Source: Treponema sp. (lineage in GTDB: Bacteria > Spirochaetota > Spirochaetia > Treponematales > Treponemataceae). Taken from it: a stretch of DNA of 32,787 nucleotides. Location of the stretch: positions 1-32,787 of the forward strand of contig JAFSJX010000005.1 in NCBI GenBank assembly GCA_017449285.1. The letters run 5' to 3'. Below the pieces are notes generated by a model. The model did not search any database, was not told the DNA's origin, and saw only the letters and a list, made by a program, of their open reading frames with translations. Below, one piece after another: positions 30,659-32,787 of the stretch. The translations under genes and the position numbers were made by a program. The first letter of the stretch is position 1. Each line of letters starts with the position of its first letter.

Positions 30659-32176
30659 CTATTTTTCGCCTTGGATAACCGCGTCCATATCGCAGGGAAC
30701 AGGCTTTCCGCCGATAACAGGTGCAGTTCCAGCGTTCGCATACTTCATCAGTAAACCGCCGCCCAACTTGGGATTGGCAATAATACCAGGGCCTGCGATA
30801 CAACCGCCTTCACAGCACATTACTTCCACTAGATTTGGTGCGCTCGGCGGAAACGGCAACGCTCCGGCAACCATTCTTCCCCACATCTGAAGTTGTTTTA
30901 CCATCGGCGCAGTCATTCCATTCACTACATACGGCTTTAGGATAGCGTCATTCTTCAGGCGAAGGCGCACACTTTCTGCAACGCCGCCCGTCTTGGCAAA
31001 ATTACGTCCGCTTACCGTAGGCAAATATTTTCCGGGCTTTGCTTCCATCTTGGTGATGTCAATTTCTTTGGCGGTAAACCATGCGTCCAGTTCGTCCACC
31101 GTAAGCACATAGTCGATGAATTTATCATCGTAGGCTTCGCGGCGTTTTGCCACACATGGCCCGATGAAAACGGTAATGCAATCAGGGTCATCTTTTTTGG
31201 AAAGTTCGCCGTTGTAGTGCATGGGACTTCCTGTTGAACTGATTGCAGGAAGAATATCAGGAATGTGAACATGAGCCAACCGAACCCATGCAGGGCAACA
31301 ACTGGTGGTCATCATCTTTTCGCCTTTTTCCATGCGCTCTTCAAATTCTTTTGCCTCATTGTCCGCAGTGATGTCCGCACCGATAGCCACTTCCCATGCT
31401 TTGGTAAATCCAAGTGCCAAAAGCGCACCTTCCAACTGCCCTGGTTGCGCCCTAAACTGCGCTCCGATTGCGGGGGCATACATGGCGTGTACCCGTTTGC
31501 CATTCATAATCTGGCGGATAACATCGGTCAACTGGCTTTTTGGCTGCATTGCTCCGAACGGACATTCGCGCGTACACGCCCCGCAGAAAATACATTTGTC
31601 GTAGTCAATATGCTCAATGCCATACGCATCCTTGGAAATCGCTCCTACAGGACATGCTTTTTCGCACGGCGGCGTAAATTTTACAATCGCCTGATACTGG
31701 CAGTTCTGCTGACACAGACCACATTTGATACATTTACGCTGGTCAATGTGCGCACGATGGTCTACGATTTCTATCGCCTGTTTGGGACAGTTTACTGCGC
31801 ACGGCCTGCCTTCACACCCCTGGCACGCATCCGTAGGAAAAAAATGCTCCGTCCGACAGCCATGACACGCATTCGGTAGCATAGTCATTACTGGCCATGT
31901 GGGTTTTTCGCGGCTCATCACTTCTGGCAAATAACTGGAAAGCGGCTTATGCACGTCCGCCGTCTCCAAAGAAATTCCCAGTTCCGCAAGAACACGCGCC
32001 TTAATTACGTCTTTGTCGTGTGCAATGGAATACCGCACTGGCTGAGAATCAGCAGGAATAAGTTCATCGGGAATACCGTCAATTTCTGATTCCAGTTTTC
32101 CTTCCAACAAAAGTTTTGCAATACGAACAAGCACAGCCTTTTTGACCGCAGTCATATTATTATTGATGTTAAGCAT
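30659..32176 (-). CDS. Monomeric [FeFe] hydrogenase with ferredoxin-type clusters
   Basis: The 505-residue protein has iron-sulfur motifs in its N-terminal half (CHGCR...CQGCEGRPCAVNCP, CIKCGLCQQNCQ, CEKACP, CIFCGACTRECP). The H-cluster domain follows: L1 TSCCPAWV, L2 FIGPCVAKRRE and L3 VMCCEGGCIAGPG. L2 has GPC instead of the MPC of classic group A enzymes, which points to a group B-type hydrogenase; the grouping is from memory. It would produce or consume H2 with ferredoxin in fermentative metabolism. GAGGT lies shortly before the ATG. The maturases HydE, HydF and HydG are not in the window. Its stop is 4 bp from that of the convergent zinc-ribbon gene. Confidence 0.93.
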   Translation of the reverse strand: MLNINNNMTAVKKAVLVRIAKLLLEGKLESEIDGIPDELIPADSQPVRYSIAHDKDVIKARVLAELGISLETADVHKPLSSYLPEVMSREKPTWPVMTMLPNACHGCRTEHFFPTDACQGCEGRPCAVNCPKQAIEIVDHRAHIDQRKCIKCGLCQQNCQYQAIVKFTPPCEKACPVGAISKDAYGIEHIDYDKCIFCGACTRECPFGAMQPKSQLTDVIRQIMNGKRVHAMYAPAIGAQFRAQPGQLEGALLALGFTKAWEVAIGADITADNEAKEFEERMEKGEKMMTTSCCPAWVRLAHVHIPDILPAISSTGSPMHYNGELSKKDDPDCITVFIGPCVAKRREAYDDKFIDYVLTVDELDAWFTAKEIDITKMEAKPGKYLPTVSGRNFAKTGGVAESVRLRLKNDAILKPYVVNGMTAPMVKQLQMWGRMVAGALPFPPSAPNLVEVMCCEGGCIAGPGIIANPKLGGGLLMKYANAGTAPVIGGKPVPCDMDAVIQGEK

Positions 32177-32228
32177 AGTACCTCAAAAAAACACAAAGAA
32201 TAATTCTCTACTATTATATCGGAATATT

Positions 32229-32787
32229 TTGGCAGTTCCAAGAGGGGAGAAATTACAGGGCAAGCGCATTATAAATTTTTCGATTCTGCTCTACGAAGAA
32301 GACGATGCGACGTATATCGTCCACATCAGAAAATTCTTCAATCTGGAGCATATTCCCGTGCATCTTTTTACAAACGGCGTTCCTTCCGCAGAAAACGAAT
32401 ATGTTCTGTGCCAAAAACTCGAAGATTTTTTCAACAACCGCATGATTCCCAACAGTCGCTCGCAGTTCAAAGAGATGCTTTCAGAACTGAAACTTGATTC
32501 AAGCGAAGGACTTGCGCGAAAAAGTTTTTTTTTAAGTCTTTCCGACAACGGAATCTGCGACTGGTACACCAATTTTTTAGCCCCGCTCCGCCGAGTGACG
32601 CAAGACAAAAAAAACGCCCTCGTAAAAAAACTTGCAGAGCGCATTGAGGAAAAAAAATCACTCTGCAATATTGATGACTCGTTCAAAAAAATTGTAATTA
32701 CAAAAAACAATTTAAAGCCAGCTGTTGATGAAAAAGGAATTGTCACGGTCGATTTGTTTGATTTTTTGTGCGGGGCATATACTTTAT
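32229..32787 (+). CDS. HipA-like protein, N-terminal part (3' end beyond the window, start uncertain)
   Basis: A frame of 186 codons runs without a stop to the window edge. It contains FFNLEHIPVHLF, NNRMIPNSRSQFKEML, SELKLDSSEGLARK and SFFLSLSDNG. The spaced motifs (F-N-x-E-H-x-P, R-x-I-P-x-S-R, L-S-L-S-D) match from memory the N-terminal region of a family annotated as HipA-like kinases. The kinase core is not visible. The frame has no good ATG near the homology: one at 32166 would overlap the divergent hydrogenase start, and a TTG at 32229 follows TATTAT (32212-32217) by 11 nt. A GAGGGGAG (32242-32249) has no usable start codon at normal distance. Coordinates use the TTG; the start remains open. 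Confidence 0.45.
   Translation, partial: MAVPRGEKLQGKRIINFSILLYEEDDATYIVHIRKFFNLEHIPVHLFTNGVPSAENEYVLCQKLEDFFNNRMIPNSRSQFKEMLSELKLDSSEGLARKSFFLSLSDNGICDWYTNFLAPLRRVTQDKKNALVKKLAERIEEKKSLCNIDDSFKKIVITKNNLKPAVDEKGIVTVDLFDFLCGAYTL

Noticed and set aside
32291..32746. Minus-strand 151-codon frame at the window end
   Set aside because: It is Ser/Phe/Leu-rich low-complexity sequence, antisense to a plus-strand frame that is open to the edge and shows HipA-like motifs.
1..32787. tRNA or rRNA genes
   Set aside because: No T-loop consensus (GGTTCGANTCC) with matching acceptor stems and no rRNA-like segments were noticed in the spacers; short divergent RNAs could still be missed by eye.

Overview
The window looks like a chromosomal segment of a host-associated or gut spirochaete of the genus Treponema or a close relative. 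The pointers are a FabV/Ter-type trans-2-enoyl-CoA reductase, a cyclophilin-FKBP fusion lipoprotein of a kind I recall from Treponema denticola, two tandem PilZ-type proteins, a zinc-ribbon/sulfatase-modifying-factor-fold protein, a SpoIIE/RsbW/STAS partner switch, a monomeric [FeFe] hydrogenase, and the rpmH-rnpA-yidD-yidC-khpB block. Base composition is moderate (by eye low to mid 40s % GC). The species cannot be named from this.

Layout. 1-4600 is an accessory region: the start of a MazF/PemK-type toxin with its antitoxin, an N-terminally truncated DUF4143-type ATPase fused to a 33-bp tandem repeat, a small alarmone synthetase-like protein, a phosphoglycolate phosphatase-like HAD enzyme, and 0.7 kb of gene debris including a frameshifted, internally deleted second ATPase. 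4620-10400 holds an RND/MMPL-type membrane protein, a GC-rich candidate repeat element, a galactose pair (galT class II, galM) and a small lipoprotein. 10531-18864 holds the double-immunophilin lipoprotein, fabV, a minus-strand group (fabF, an exported protein, an exported esterase) and tex. 18911-25470 holds two PilZ-like paralogues, a GNAT acetyltransferase, a DUF721 (DciA-like) protein and the conserved rpmH-rnpA-yidD-yidC-khpB run. 25476-32787 holds a D12-class adenine methyltransferase, the SpoIIE/RsbW/STAS set, the zinc-ribbon/FGE-fold protein, the [FeFe] hydrogenase and the 5' part of a HipA-like gene.

Two signals cross gene boundaries. First, a palindromic 14-mer, AACKANCGNTMGTT, occurs 11 times exactly and 4 more times with one mismatch. 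It is confined to three places: the 3' end of the HAD gene, the spacer and coding sequence of the immunophilin gene, and the methyltransferase gene. It lies both between genes and inside codons, in several frames, including codons for invariant cyclophilin and FKBP residues. It behaves like a selected DNA motif (uptake signal, HIP1-like site or protein-binding site) and not like a protein repeat. Second, about ten genes have a plausible sigma70-type promoter whose -10 box ends only 4-9 nt before the start codon and no Shine-Dalgarno sequence, which predicts leaderless mRNAs. Other genes here (rpmH, fabV, galM, khpB, the STAS gene, the hydrogenase) have ordinary leaders with strong ribosome binding sites.

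No rRNA, tRNA, CRISPR array, insertion sequence or replication origin was seen. Several starts were moved from the longest open frame; the reason is given in each entry.
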